Assembly: GCA_050181375.1 (NCBI GenBank) | Contig: JBFXDF010000015.1 | Coordinates: forward strand, 1 to 28,519 | Length of the DNA stretch: 28,519 bases | Direction: 5' to 3' | Origin: DATARH01 sp050181375 | Lineage (GTDB): Bacteria > Pseudomonadota > Alphaproteobacteria > ATCC43930 > CGMCC-115725 | Part shown: piece by piece, positions 10,351-18,257 of the stretch | Layout of the letters: every line of letters starts with the position of its first letter | How positions within the stretch are numbered: position 1 is the first letter of the stretch | Program-made: the position numbers and the translations under genes | The notes under the pieces: generated by a model | What the model saw: the letters and a program-made list of their open reading frames with translations, nothing else | The model's database searches: none | What the model was told of the DNA's origin: nothing

Positions 10351-13300
10351 TCACCCGGCCAGCACGGCGGTTCGATCGATCGCGCCGGCGGCGGCTTGCG
10401 ATGCGAGCCTTGCAACCGCCGGATAATCGGTTTTCCCCGACCCGAGCAGCGGCAGCGCGACACCGGCGACGATATCGCGCGGTATCGCGAGTTCCGGCAG
10501 GCGCTCCCGCGATGCCGCCTCGATCAGCGCCTCGCGGCCAATCGCCGGCGCTTCGCTGACCAGCACCAATCGTTCACCGCGGCGCTCGTCCGGCAGCGCG
10601 ACGACGGCGTGCCGCCAATCCGGGTAGGCCGCGGTCGCGATCCGCTCGGCGGTGGCGAGCGATACCATCTCGCCGGCGATTTTTGCGAACCGCTTGGCAC
10701 GCCCGACGATCGTCACAAAGCCTTCCGCGTCGATGCGCACGATGTCGCCGGTATCGTGCCAGCCCGCTTCGGGCGCCTGCACGATGCCGGGCCGTTCCGC
10801 CCGCAGATAGCCCGACATCACATTCGGCCCGGCCAGCAGCAGCACGCCGTCGGCGTCGATGCCGGGGACCGGCTCCAGCCGGCGCTCCATCAGCGGCAGC
10901 AGGCGGCCGACCGTGCCGGGCTTGAAATGCATCGGCGTGTTGACCGCGATGACCGGCGAGCATTCGGTAACGCCGTAGCCCTCGAGGATGCGCTTGCCGA
11001 ACCGCTCCATCCAGACCCGCCGCGTCTCCTCCCGCACCGGCTCGGCGCCGGCGAAAACATAGCGCAGCGCATAGAAATCGTAGGGATTCGCGGCACGCGC
11101 GTAGCCGGCGAGAAACGTGTCGGTGCCGAACAGTATCGTCGCGCCGATGCCGTAGGCCAGCTCGGGCACGATCCGGTAATGCAGCGGCGACGGGTACAGA
11201 AACACCCGCACACCGGACAGAAGAGGCAGCAGGAACCCGCCGGTCAGCCCGAAGCTGTGAAACATCGGCAGCGGGTTGAGCAGATGGTCGGCCGGGCTGA
11301 AATCGACGCGCGCCGCCAGTTGCCGCCGGTTCGCCAGCAGATTGGCATGGCTCAGCACGACGCCTTTGGGGGCCCCCTCGGACCCGGAGGTGAACAGGAT
11401 CGCGGCCGGATCGGTGCCTTCTATGCCGAGGCGGCGATGCCGCGCATCGGCGATGAACGGCGCGATAAGGCTGTACAGCTTGTCCAACGCCCCGAGGGTG
11501 TCGCGCAGGTCCTCGAGCCAAACGATCTCGACCGTATCGGCCAGCGCGGCGGCCAGGCCGTCCAGCCTCGCCAGATCGATAAAGCGCCGCGATGAGATGA
11601 CGAGGCGCAGCTCGGCGGTGCGGCAGGCCGAGAGCACGGCGTCCACGCCGGATGTATGGTTGAGCATCGCCGGAACGCGGCCGGTCGCCTGCAACGCGAC
11701 AAACGCGACACCGGCGCCGATCGAGTTTGGCAGCATGATGCCGACCGCCTCGCCTCGGGCGGTGCGTTTGGCGAGGCGCCGGCCGAGCACAAGGCTCGCG
11801 GCGATCACGCCGCGATAGGTCAGCGGGCCGCCGGTCGGGTCGGCCATGATCGGATGGCTGCCGCCGTGCGCCGCGCGCGCTGCCAGGAGCGCGCCGAACA
11901 GGCTGGGCGGATCGGGACGGCGCGCCATCATGTCCGACATCGCGTCGTACAGCACCAGCCCGGCCCGGTGCCGGCGCGCCCGGCCGCGCAGCTCGGCCGA
12001 TATCGCCAGCCGGCGCGGCTCATGGAGGGTGATAGCGACCTTCGGAAACCACCGTCGCCGCAGCCGGCCGCCATGGCGCGCAAGGCGCGAAAACGGCGTG
12101 AACTCGACCCCGTCGATCCGCACCGGCAGCACTGGCGCATCGCCCTTGTCGGCGATCAGTGCCGGCCCGTCATAGATCTTCATCAGCGCGCCGCCCGTGA
12201 CGTTGAGCCGCCCCTCGGGGAAGATCACGCATTGCCGTCCGTCACGCAGCGCCCGGATCAGCGACTTCGTCGCCATCGGCCGGGTCGGGTCCATCGGGTA
12301 GATGTCGGCCCCGGCGAGGAGCGGCCGGGCCCACCATTTCGCGGCCTGCGCCGTGTCGATAGCGAACATCGGATAGCCCGGCAGAAAGGCGGCGATCAGC
12401 GGCCCGTCGAGATACGAGACGTGATTGGGCACGATGACGACGCGCTCGCCGGCCGCCGCGAGATGCTCCAGGCCGCGCAATTCGACCCGGTAGGCCAGCC
12501 GCAGCACGATGCGCGCCAGGAGCCGCAGCACGTCCTGCGGCAACAGCCGGCAGATCCACAGCGCCACTCCGGCATTGAGGATCGCGAGAATGAGCCAAAG
12601 GTCCGGGGTCGAGAGCCCCGACGACAGCAGCAGGGCCGTGACCGCGGCGGCGGCGGTCATGAACAGCGCGTTCATGATGTTCAACGCCGCGATCGTGCGC
12701 GCGCGTGCCGTCTCGTCGCTGCGATGCTGAATGATCGCGTAGAGCGGCACGATGAACAGCCCGCCGCAGATCGCGATCAGCGTCAGGTCGGCAAAGATGC
12801 GCAGCCCGGTGAAGTCCGACAGGAACCCGACGACCCCCAATAATTCGCCACTGGGCAGGCCGCCACCGGGCGGCGGGACGGCCCTCAGGCTGGCGAACGC
12901 GAGATCGAGCGAGAAGAGGGCCATGCCCAATGCCGCCAGCGGCACGTAGCGCGCGCTGATCTCGCCTTGCATCAACCTCCCGCACAGTACCGAGCCAATG
13001 CCGATCCCGATCGAGAACGCGGCGAGAAACAGCGTCACGACGCCGGTCCCGGCGCCCAGCGTCGCCTTCGCAAAGGCCGGAATTTGCGACAGAAACACCG
13101 CGCCGACGAGCCAGAACCACGATGCGCCGAGGATCGACAGCTTGACGGCGCGCTGCTGCCAGGCGTGGCGCAGGATCGCCGCGGTGGCCGCGACCGGGTT
13201 GCGGCTGAGACGGAGGCCCGGCGATGGGGCCGGTGCGGGCGGCACACGCAGGCTCGCCGCAACGCCGGCAACCGCGCACAGCACCAGCAAAAGGCAGGCC

Positions 13301-13827
13301 GCCTCGGTGCCGCGATCGAGCGCGACGGCGATGCCGCCGGCGATCGTCCCGAACAGGATCGCGAGAAAGGTGCCGCCTTCGAGCAGCGCGTTGCCGTCGA
13401 TCAGTTCGTCGGGCTCGAGATGCTGCGGCAACAGCGCATAGCGCACCGGGCTCGAAAACGTCACCTGCACGCCGAGCAGGAACAGTGCGGCAAACGACAG
13501 TGCCATGTTGCCGGCGAGCAGCGCGACGGCGGCAACCAGCACGGTCGCCAGCTCGGCGGCTTTCAAAACGCGCAGCAGGCGGGCGCGCTCGTAGCGGTCA
13601 GCAAGCTCCCCGGCCAGCGCCGAAAACAGAAAATACGGCGCGATCAGCAGTCCGCCGGCGATCGCCGACAGCACGCCGGGGTCGAGCGCCGTCTGCATCG
13701 TCGCGCCGAACGTGACCAGCATGACAAAGGCGCTCTTGAACAGATTGTCGTTGATCGCGCTGGTGGTCTGCACAGCGAACAGCGGCATGAAGCGCCGCGC
13801 TCGCAACAACTCGGTCTGCCTGCTCAC
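10351..13827 (-). CDS. MFS transporter/acyltransferase/acyl-ACP synthetase fusion (LplT-Aas type)
   Basis: This 1158-residue protein joins three activities for lysophospholipid recycling at the inner membrane. Residues about 10-425 are an MFS permease like the lysophospholipid flippase LplT. Residues about 450-620 are a PlsC acyltransferase with NHVSYLD (468-474, the HX4D motif) and FPEGR (536-540). Residues about 655-1158 are an AMP-forming acyl-ACP/acyl-CoA synthetase with P-loop TSGSEGAPKG (813-822), YGVTE (951-955), TGD, and a C-terminal GSGKTDYP lysine. In E. coli, LplT and Aas are separate proteins. The start is GTG at 13827, preceded by GAGGAG; the open frame continues another 882 bases upstream but without family-like sequence and against a divergent gene. 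Confidence 0.9.
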   Translation of the reverse strand: MSRQTELLRARRFMPLFAVQTTSAINDNLFKSAFVMLVTFGATMQTALDPGVLSAIAGGLLIAPYFLFSALAGELADRYERARLLRVLKAAELATVLVAAVALLAGNMALSFAALFLLGVQVTFSSPVRYALLPQHLEPDELIDGNALLEGGTFLAILFGTIAGGIAVALDRGTEAACLLLVLCAVAGVAASLRVPPAPAPSPGLRLSRNPVAATAAILRHAWQQRAVKLSILGASWFWLVGAVFLSQIPAFAKATLGAGTGVVTLFLAAFSIGIGIGSVLCGRLMQGEISARYVPLAALGMALFSLDLAFASLRAVPPPGGGLPSGELLGVVGFLSDFTGLRIFADLTLIAICGGLFIVPLYAIIQHRSDETARARTIAALNIMNALFMTAAAAVTALLLSSGLSTPDLWLILAILNAGVALWICRLLPQDVLRLLARIVLRLAYRVELRGLEHLAAAGERVVIVPNHVSYLDGPLIAAFLPGYPMFAIDTAQAAKWWARPLLAGADIYPMDPTRPMATKSLIRALRDGRQCVIFPEGRLNVTGGALMKIYDGPALIADKGDAPVLPVRIDGVEFTPFSRLARHGGRLRRRWFPKVAITLHEPRRLAISAELRGRARRHRAGLVLYDAMSDMMARRPDPPSLFGALLAARAAHGGSHPIMADPTGGPLTYRGVIAASLVLGRRLAKRTARGEAVGIMLPNSIGAGVAFVALQATGRVPAMLNHTSGVDAVLSACRTAELRLVISSRRFIDLARLDGLAAALADTVEIVWLEDLRDTLGALDKLYSLIAPFIADARHRRLGIEGTDPAAILFTSGSEGAPKGVVLSHANLLANRRQLAARVDFSPADHLLNPLPMFHSFGLTGGFLLPLLSGVRVFLYPSPLHYRIVPELAYGIGATILFGTDTFLAGYARAANPYDFYALRYVFAGAEPVREETRRVWMERFGKRILEGYGVTECSPVIAVNTPMHFKPGTVGRLLPLMERRLEPVPGIDADGVLLLAGPNVMSGYLRAERPGIVQAPEAGWHDTGDIVRIDAEGFVTIVGRAKRFAKIAGEMVSLATAERIATAAYPDWRHAVVALPDERRGERLVLVSEAPAIGREALIEAASRERLPELAIPRDIVAGVALPLLGSGKTDYPAVARLASQAAAGAIDRTAVLAG

Positions 13828-13887
13828 ATGAACTCCTCGCGGAACGGCGCGTGAGATTATACGCGATCCCGGCTTAACGGTCGGTAG

Positions 13888-13924
13888 GATGGGCTGAGCC
13901 AGGCAAAGCCGGGAGAAGCCCATC
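13888..13924. repeat. Interspersed palindrome (GATGGGCT...AGCCCATC)
   Basis: GATGGGCT (13888-13895) and AGCCCATC (13917-13924) are perfect 8-bp inverted arms around a 21-base loop. It lies in the 219-bp divergent spacer between the LplT-Aas gene and the first VOC gene. The form, a GATGGGCT arm with a purine-rich loop, is typical of dispersed intergenic palindromes in GC-rich proteobacteria. The rest of this spacer shows nothing distinctive. Confidence 0.5.
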
Positions 13925-14046
13925 GTTTCGCCGCCGCACGCCGGCACGGCCTCGCTCCGCTCCTGAGCCGTTTTCCCGGCCGAACGGTGTGATGGCCTCG
14001 GGCGCGCGGCTCCCGTAAACTCGGCCGGCATCCGGAAAGGCAGTCC

Positions 14047-14901
14047 ATGCGTCACGGTCTGGCGGGCATCGATCACGTGATCGTCGCGGTGCGCGATCTC
14101 GAAAAGGCGCGCGCCGGCTGGACCCGGCTCGGTTTCGCTCCGACCCCGCGCGGCCGGCATGTCGGGCAGGGCACGGCCAATTACTGCCTGATGTTCGGCC
14201 GCGATTATCTCGAACTGCTCGGCTTTGCCGAACCCGACGCACACAGCGAGCGCCTCAAGGGGTTTCTGGAGCGGCGCGAGGGACCGATGCGGGTCGCGCT
14301 GGCGCCGGCTGGTTCGGTCGAGGAGGCCGCCGCCGCGATGACGGCGTTGGGCCTGCATCCGGGCGAGCCGCGCGCGCTCGGCCGCCAACTCGAACTGCCG
14401 GGTGGCGCCGTCGTCCCGCGCTTCTCGCTGCTGGGCCTGCCGGAGCACGAAACCCCGGGCCTCGACTGTTTCGTCTGCGGCCACCTGACCCCGGAACTCG
14501 TTCGCCGCCCGGAGTGGCTTGTTCACCCGAACGGCGCGCGCGGCATCCACAGCCTGTACCTGATCGTGGAGGATACGGCGGCGCTGCTGCCGGCCTACGA
14601 CCGGCTGTTCGGCCTGCACGAGGTCACCACGACCGACGCCGTCGCCAGCGTGCAGGTCGGTGCGCACCGCATCCTGTTCGCGACCCCGGACGACTTCGAG
14701 ACGATGCATCCCGGGATCGATCTAGCCCTGGATTTCCCGGCGCCCGGCATCGCCGCGCTCGAACTTGCGACCGCCGATGTCACGAAGACCGCCGATTACC
14801 TGAAGGAGCGACGGATCGATTTTACCATGCTGCCGGATCGCCGCATCGCGGTGCCGGCGCGCGAGGCGACCGGCACCATTCTTTTCTTCGCCGAGGGATA
14901 A
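14047..14901 (+). CDS. VOC-superfamily protein with glyoxalase-like domain
   Basis: This 284-residue protein has two vicinal-oxygen-chelate halves: LAGIDHVIVAVRDLEKARAG at the N-terminus and GARGIHSLYLIVEDTAALLP near 155-175. The first half resembles the Glyoxalase_3-like domain. VOC proteins include lyases, dioxygenases and isomerases that bind a metal with His/Glu side chains; His10 and His159 are candidate ligands here. It stands alone, divergent from the LplT-Aas gene, with the ATG at 14047 and an AAAGG before it. The reaction cannot be deduced. Confidence 0.75.
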   Translation: MRHGLAGIDHVIVAVRDLEKARAGWTRLGFAPTPRGRHVGQGTANYCLMFGRDYLELLGFAEPDAHSERLKGFLERREGPMRVALAPAGSVEEAAAAMTALGLHPGEPRALGRQLELPGGAVVPRFSLLGLPEHETPGLDCFVCGHLTPELVRRPEWLVHPNGARGIHSLYLIVEDTAALLPAYDRLFGLHEVTTTDAVASVQVGAHRILFATPDDFETMHPGIDLALDFPAPGIAALELATADVTKTADYLKERRIDFTMLPDRRIAVPAREATGTILFFAEG

Positions 14902-15019
14902 GCCCGCTGTCGCAGGCGCGAGCCGGTTGCAGCTGTTCAGCACCCCGAAACCCGACCAAACGCCCCGGCGCGGGTCAAACGGCTCAGCAAACTCGGTGGT
15001 GTGCTATGATAGAAGTACT

Positions 15020-15140
15020 CCGTGGCCGGACTTGATCCGGCCATCCACGTCTTTTCAATACGAGTTTGGGTGCGGGCAAGACGTAGACGCCCACGGATCA
15101 AGTCCGTGGGCTGAAGGCCCACGGGTCAAGCCCGGCCGAG
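15020..15140. repeat. Cluster of three REP-like palindromes sharing a TCAAG/CTTGA loop
   Basis: Three hairpins follow one another between two convergent VOC genes. The first is TGGCCGGA/TCCGGCCA (15023-15043) with loop CTTGA. The second is GCCCACGGA/TCCGTGGGC (15089-15111) with loop TCAAG. The third is a shorter CGGG/CCCG stem (15122-15134), again with TCAAG. The second and third can also re-pair: CCGTGGGC (15104-15111) is complementary to GCCCACGG (15117-15124). These look like units of one interspersed repeat family in different orientations; such clusters often stabilise or terminate transcripts between convergent genes. Confidence 0.7.
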
Positions 15141-15149
15141 GGGCTTCTC

Positions 15150-15533
15150 TTATTCGGGGTTGCGGCAATAGGCGGCGAGCTTGTTGCCGTCGAGGTCGCG
15201 GACATAGCCGGCATAGGCGTTGGGCCAGAAGCTGCGCGGCCCGACCGCGCCCTCGTCCTTGCCGCCCTGGGCCAGTGCGGCCTTGTGGAACTCGGCGACG
15301 GCGGCGCGGCTCGGCGCGGCGAAGCTGACCGTGCCGCCATTCGCCGGAGAGGCGGGCTTGCCGTCGGCCGGGGTCAGGACCATGAATTCCTCGGCCTCGG
15401 CGCCCCAGCACGAGCCGCGGTCGCCGAGATCCTTGATGCGCCGGTAGCCGAGCGGCGCCAGCACGGCGTCATAGAACTGCCGCGCCTTCGCGAGATCGTT
15501 GGTGCCGACCGCGACATGCGTGAAAATCGCCAT
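15150..15533 (-). CDS. VOC-family protein (glyoxalase/bleomycin-resistance type)
   Basis: This 127-residue single-domain protein opens FTHVAVGTNDLAKARQFYDAVLAPLGY, the standard VOC beginning, and ends with YAGYVRDLDGNKLAAYC, where the metal-ligand region DxDGN is expected. Small VOC proteins of this type often act as isomerases, lyases or antibiotic-binding proteins; the substrate is not evident. AGGAGG lies close before the ATG at 15533, a strong ribosome-binding site. It is divergent from the HAD hydrolase gene and converges on the other VOC gene across the repeat cluster. Confidence 0.8.
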   Translation of the reverse strand: MAIFTHVAVGTNDLAKARQFYDAVLAPLGYRRIKDLGDRGSCWGAEAEEFMVLTPADGKPASPANGGTVSFAAPSRAAVAEFHKAALAQGGKDEGAVGPRSFWPNAYAGYVRDLDGNKLAAYCRNPE

Positions 15534-15692
15534 GACTTCCTCCTCTCGAGGATTGCACGCGCCGGAGCGATGGACGGTATCGGCCGGTTTGCACCCCGGC
15601 GGACGGGCACGCCACAATAATGCTCGCGCGTCCCGCCGCCTGCCAGCATGTTTATCGGGGTTGCGCGGGCGTTTCGAAACACGGGAGCGGGG

Positions 15693-16562
15693 ATGAGCAT
15701 TCGGCTGATCGAGGGCATGCGCGAGCTGGCGCCGGATTACGACGGCTACATCCTCGATTTGTGGGGCGTCGTGCATGACGGCGTCGCGCCGTTTCCGGGC
15801 GTGCTCGACTGCATGGGCCGGCTGGCCGATATGAGCAAGCCGATCGTGCTGCTGTCGAACGCGCCGCGCCGCGCCGACGATGTGGTCAGACGGATCGAGA
15901 AAATCGGCGTGCCGCGCCGGCTCTATCACGACGTAATGTCATCGGGAGAGGAGGCTTGGCAGCATCTTCACAGGCGCGACGAGCCGTTTTACGCCGCGCT
16001 AGGCCGGCGCTGTCTGCATATCTGTTCCGAGCGCGACCTCGAAATGCGCGAGGGCCTCGACCTCGATTGGGTGGACAGCCCGGAGGAGGCCGATTTCATC
16101 CTCAATACCGGCCCCGCCGAGTGGGAGGACACGCACGAGGATTACGCCTCCGTGCTGGAGGCGGCGCACCGGCGCGACCTGCCGATGGTATGCGCCAACC
16201 CAGACCTCGTCGTGATCCATGACGGCCGGGCGGCGCTATGCGCCGGCGCGATCGCCGAGCAGTACGAGAGCATGGGCGGCCGTGTGCGCTGGCACGGCAA
16301 GCCGCACCGCTCGGTCTACGACAGCGTTCTCGGCCGGATCGGGGTCGGTGATCGCGGACGCATCCTGGCGATCGGCGACAGTCTGCGCACCGATATCGCC
16401 GGCGCCGACGCGGCCGGCATCCCGAGCCTGTTCATTGCCGGCAGCGGGATTCACGGCGCCGAGTTCGCGAAGGACGGCAAGCTCGATGTCGGCCGCGTCG
16501 AAGCCGCGATCCGTGAGGCCCGGGTCAACCCGATCGGAATCGCCGCCGGGTTCGTCTGGTAA
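15693..16562 (+). CDS. HAD-superfamily class IIA hydrolase (TIGR01459-like)
   Basis: This 289-residue protein belongs to the haloacid-dehalogenase phosphatases with a class IIA cap. Motif I is LDLWGVVHDG (21-30), motif II LLSNAPRR (53-60), motif III the lysine in GKPHRSVY, and motif IV AIGDSLRTDIAGAD. Asp22 is the expected nucleophile. Trp24 occupies the position where most HAD phosphatases carry the second acid/base Asp; I recall this as a feature of the TIGR01459 group rather than damage. The natural substrate is unknown. The ATG at 15693 follows GGAG; a start at 15648 lacks a comparable site. Confidence 0.85.
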   Translation: MSIRLIEGMRELAPDYDGYILDLWGVVHDGVAPFPGVLDCMGRLADMSKPIVLLSNAPRRADDVVRRIEKIGVPRRLYHDVMSSGEEAWQHLHRRDEPFYAALGRRCLHICSERDLEMREGLDLDWVDSPEEADFILNTGPAEWEDTHEDYASVLEAAHRRDLPMVCANPDLVVIHDGRAALCAGAIAEQYESMGGRVRWHGKPHRSVYDSVLGRIGVGDRGRILAIGDSLRTDIAGADAAGIPSLFIAGSGIHGAEFAKDGKLDVGRVEAAIREARVNPIGIAAGFVW

Positions 16563-16575
16563 GAGCGGTTCAAGG

Positions 16576-16740
16576 CTACGGGGCGATATAGCCGTAACCT
16601 TTGGCCTGGTATGCCATCAGCGAAATCCAGCCGTTGCCGACCACCTTGATGCCGGGGAGCACGTTTTCGGGGTTGGTGCCGGCAAGCCGGATCGCGACGG
16701 CGCACTGCTCCATGCCGTCGACCCCGTCGGCCGCGACACA
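16576..16740 (-). pseudogene. C-terminal remnant of a DsrE/DsrF-family protein
   Basis: An open frame of about 54 codons ends at TAG (16578-16576). It reads MEQCAVAIRLAGTNPENVLP, then GIKVVGNGWISLMAYQAKGY and GYIAP. This fits the C-terminal third of DsrE-family proteins, where a conserved Cys, an N-x-x-x-x-LPGVKVV stretch and a final QxxGYxYIxP are characteristic. Upstream the frame leaves the family pattern and hits a TGA near 16808, while the adjacent gene on the same strand occupies that DNA. The N-terminal two thirds are absent. A 45-residue gene starting at ATG 16713 is possible but would not contain a full fold, so I call it a remnant. Confidence 0.55.
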
Positions 16741-16746
16741 ATTGCG

Positions 16747-17094
16747 CTAATGCGCGCCCCGGCGCAGGATCGTATCGCGCAGGCCGGTATCGTATTCCTG
16801 CCCGAGCGCGGTCAGGATCACCGCCTCGGGAAATTTCGGGCGCACGAGGCCCTTGCGTTCGAGCGCCGCGAACACCGCCGGGTTGCGCAATCCGGTCGCG
16901 TCGCGCGCCGCGACCAGCGCCTCGCCGAGATGAAAATGGTCGCCATGGGCGTGCGGAAACTCGGTGATTGCGATGCCGCCCTCGCTGTCCTCGGCGGCGG
17001 CCGGCTGACCGGCGATGCGGGCCAGCTCCTGCAACAGGGTCAGCGTCTTGAGCTGCAGCGGATTGAGATTGAGCGGGTTGCGTTTCGGCGGCAT
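16747..17094 (-). CDS. Conserved small His-rich protein of unknown function
   Basis: This 115-residue protein starts PPKRNPLNLNPLQLKTLTLL and carries a histidine cluster HAHGDHFH (48-55) in the middle, which could bind a metal. The C-terminal part (NPAVFAALERKGLVR) resembles a small winged-helix-like or helical domain. I recall similar conserved hypothetical proteins in alphaproteobacteria but no function. No Shine-Dalgarno is visible before the ATG at 17094. It is divergent from the 3-hydroxybutyrate dehydrogenase gene with only 49 bases between them, so the two may share a control region. The DsrE remnant begins directly after its stop codon. Confidence 0.7.
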   Translation of the reverse strand: MPPKRNPLNLNPLQLKTLTLLQELARIAGQPAAAEDSEGGIAITEFPHAHGDHFHLGEALVAARDATGLRNPAVFAALERKGLVRPKFPEAVILTALGQEYDTGLRDTILRRGAH

Positions 17095-17143
17095 CGGCGT
17101 TGATTAGCCTGACGCCGCCGCCGATGCAAACGGGGAGAGAGGG

Positions 17144-17926
17144 ATGCTGACGGGCAAAACCGCGATCGTGACCGGCTCGACGAGCGGGATCGGCCAGGGA
17201 ATCGCGACCGCGCTCGCCGCCGAGGGCTGCGATATCGTCCTCAACGGGTTCGGCGACCCGGCCGAGATCGAGCGGCTGCGCGCCGGTCTGGCCGATGCGC
17301 ACGGGGTGCGCGCCGCTTATGTCGCCGCCGACATGGCGAAACCCGCGGAGATACGCGCGCTTGTCGTAGAGGCGGAGCGGCTTTACGGCCGGGTCGACGT
17401 TCTCGTCAACAATGCCGGCATCCAGCATGTCGCCGGGATCGTCGATTTTCCCGAGGAGCGCTGGGACCAGGTGATCGCGATCAACCTGTCGGCCGCGTTC
17501 CATACGACAAAGGCGGCATTGCCGGGGATGATCGCACGCGGCTGGGGGCGCATCGTCAACATCGCCTCGGCGCACGGCCTTGTCGCGAGCGGCGAGAAGG
17601 CGGCCTATGTCACCGCCAAGCACGGCCTTGTCGGGCTGACCAAGGTGACCGCGATCGAGACCGCGAACCAGGGGATAACCTGCAACGCGATCTGTCCGGG
17701 CTGGGTGCTGACCCCGCTGGTGCAACAGCAGATCGAAGCCCGCGCCGCGGCGGAGGGCATCGCGGCGGCGCAGGCGAGCGCCGATCTGTTGCGCGAGAAG
17801 CAGCCGATGCTCGCCTTCACGACCCCCGAGAAGATCGCCGCCTTGGCGGTGTTCCTGTGCGGCGAGGCCGCCTCGACGATAACCGGCGCGGCGGTGTCGA
17901 TCGACGGCGGCTGGGTCGCGCAGTAG
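17144..17926 (+). CDS. bdhA: D-3-hydroxybutyrate dehydrogenase
   Basis: This 260-residue short-chain dehydrogenase should interconvert 3-hydroxybutyrate and acetoacetate with NAD, in turnover of polyhydroxybutyrate. The NAD-binding motif is TGSTSGIG (10-17), NNAGIQH lies at 89-95, and the catalytic set is Asn114, Ser142, Tyr155 and Lys159 (AAYVTAKHG). The NNAGIQHVAGI stretch, the CNAICPGWVLTPLVQQQI region and the ending TGAAVSIDGGW are characteristic of bacterial hydroxybutyrate dehydrogenases rather than of generic family members. A GGGAGAGAGGG purine run before the ATG serves as ribosome-binding site. A strong hairpin follows the gene. Confidence 0.92.
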   Translation: MLTGKTAIVTGSTSGIGQGIATALAAEGCDIVLNGFGDPAEIERLRAGLADAHGVRAAYVAADMAKPAEIRALVVEAERLYGRVDVLVNNAGIQHVAGIVDFPEERWDQVIAINLSAAFHTTKAALPGMIARGWGRIVNIASAHGLVASGEKAAYVTAKHGLVGLTKVTAIETANQGITCNAICPGWVLTPLVQQQIEARAAAEGIAAAQASADLLREKQPMLAFTTPEKIAALAVFLCGEAASTITGAAVSIDGGWVAQ

Positions 17927-17960
17927 GGCCACGGGCGGTACGGGTCGCGCGGCGACGGGA

Positions 17961-17986
17961 GCAATTCCCTGCGAACAGGGAATTGC
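17961..17986 (+). terminator. Strong hairpin downstream of bdhA
   Basis: GCAATTCCCTG (17961-17971) and CAGGGAATTGC (17976-17986) form a perfect 11-bp stem with the tetraloop CGAA, followed by TTT. It lies 35 bases after the bdhA stop. The position fits a transcription terminator, although the T-run is short and the arms also contain the CAGGGAA motif repeated further downstream. Confidence 0.55.
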
Positions 17987-18070
17987 TTTGGCGGCGCGGC
18001 CGCCCCGGGCCGGGTTTATTCAATCGCCGGAAGGTGTTGGCTGACCTTCAGGGCGACTGCCTGGCGCCGC

Positions 18071-18136
18071 GACCAGGGAACTCGGCGGACCCGAACAGGG
18101 TAACTTCCACCACCGAGCAGGGAATGTGCAGGGAAC
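18071..18136. repeat. 22-bp-spaced CAGGG(A/T)A direct repeats
   Basis: Three units of 22 bases (18071-18092, 18093-18114, 18115-18136) each begin GANCAGGGWAA; the CAGGG cores start at 18074, 18096 and 18118. A further core at 18129 falls 11 bases after the last. The same core is in the hairpin at 17961-17986. Spacing of one and two helical turns places all cores on one face of the DNA. Confidence 0.5.
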
Positions 18137-18257
18137 CCGCCGCCGCTTTTTTGCGCCGGCTTTCGGCGCATCGAAGAAGCGCAGTATGCGATCTGATTGT
18201 GGCGATTTTCCCGGCGTCGAACGGTTGCGGCGATGCCGATGAATCGGCGAGATCGGA

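Larger units (their letters stand above)
17927..18257. other. 331-bp gene-free spacer rich in repeats
   Basis: This spacer separates the convergent bdhA and selA genes. It holds the bdhA hairpin (17961-17986), an array of CAGGG(A/T)A motifs (18071-18136) and a second hairpin TGCGCCG/CGGCGCA (18152-18170) flanked by a T-run on its bdhA-proximal side. The open frames crossing it have no recognisable protein features. No selC tRNA gene or selB fragment is visible. Confidence 0.6.

Noticed and set aside
13828..14709. Upstream extension of the LplT-Aas reading frame to 14709 (1452 residues)
   Set aside because: The added residues have no family-like sequence, the DNA is the divergent VOC gene and its spacer, and GTG 13827 has a strong ribosome-binding site.
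14937..15122. 61-residue minus-strand frame within the palindrome cluster
   Set aside because: It is the translation of the interspersed repeat, of the kind commonly mis-annotated as a protein.
18152..18170. TGCGCCG/CGGCGCA hairpin as a selA terminator
   Set aside because: On the selA strand it is followed by A residues, not T, so it does not fit an intrinsic terminator in that direction.
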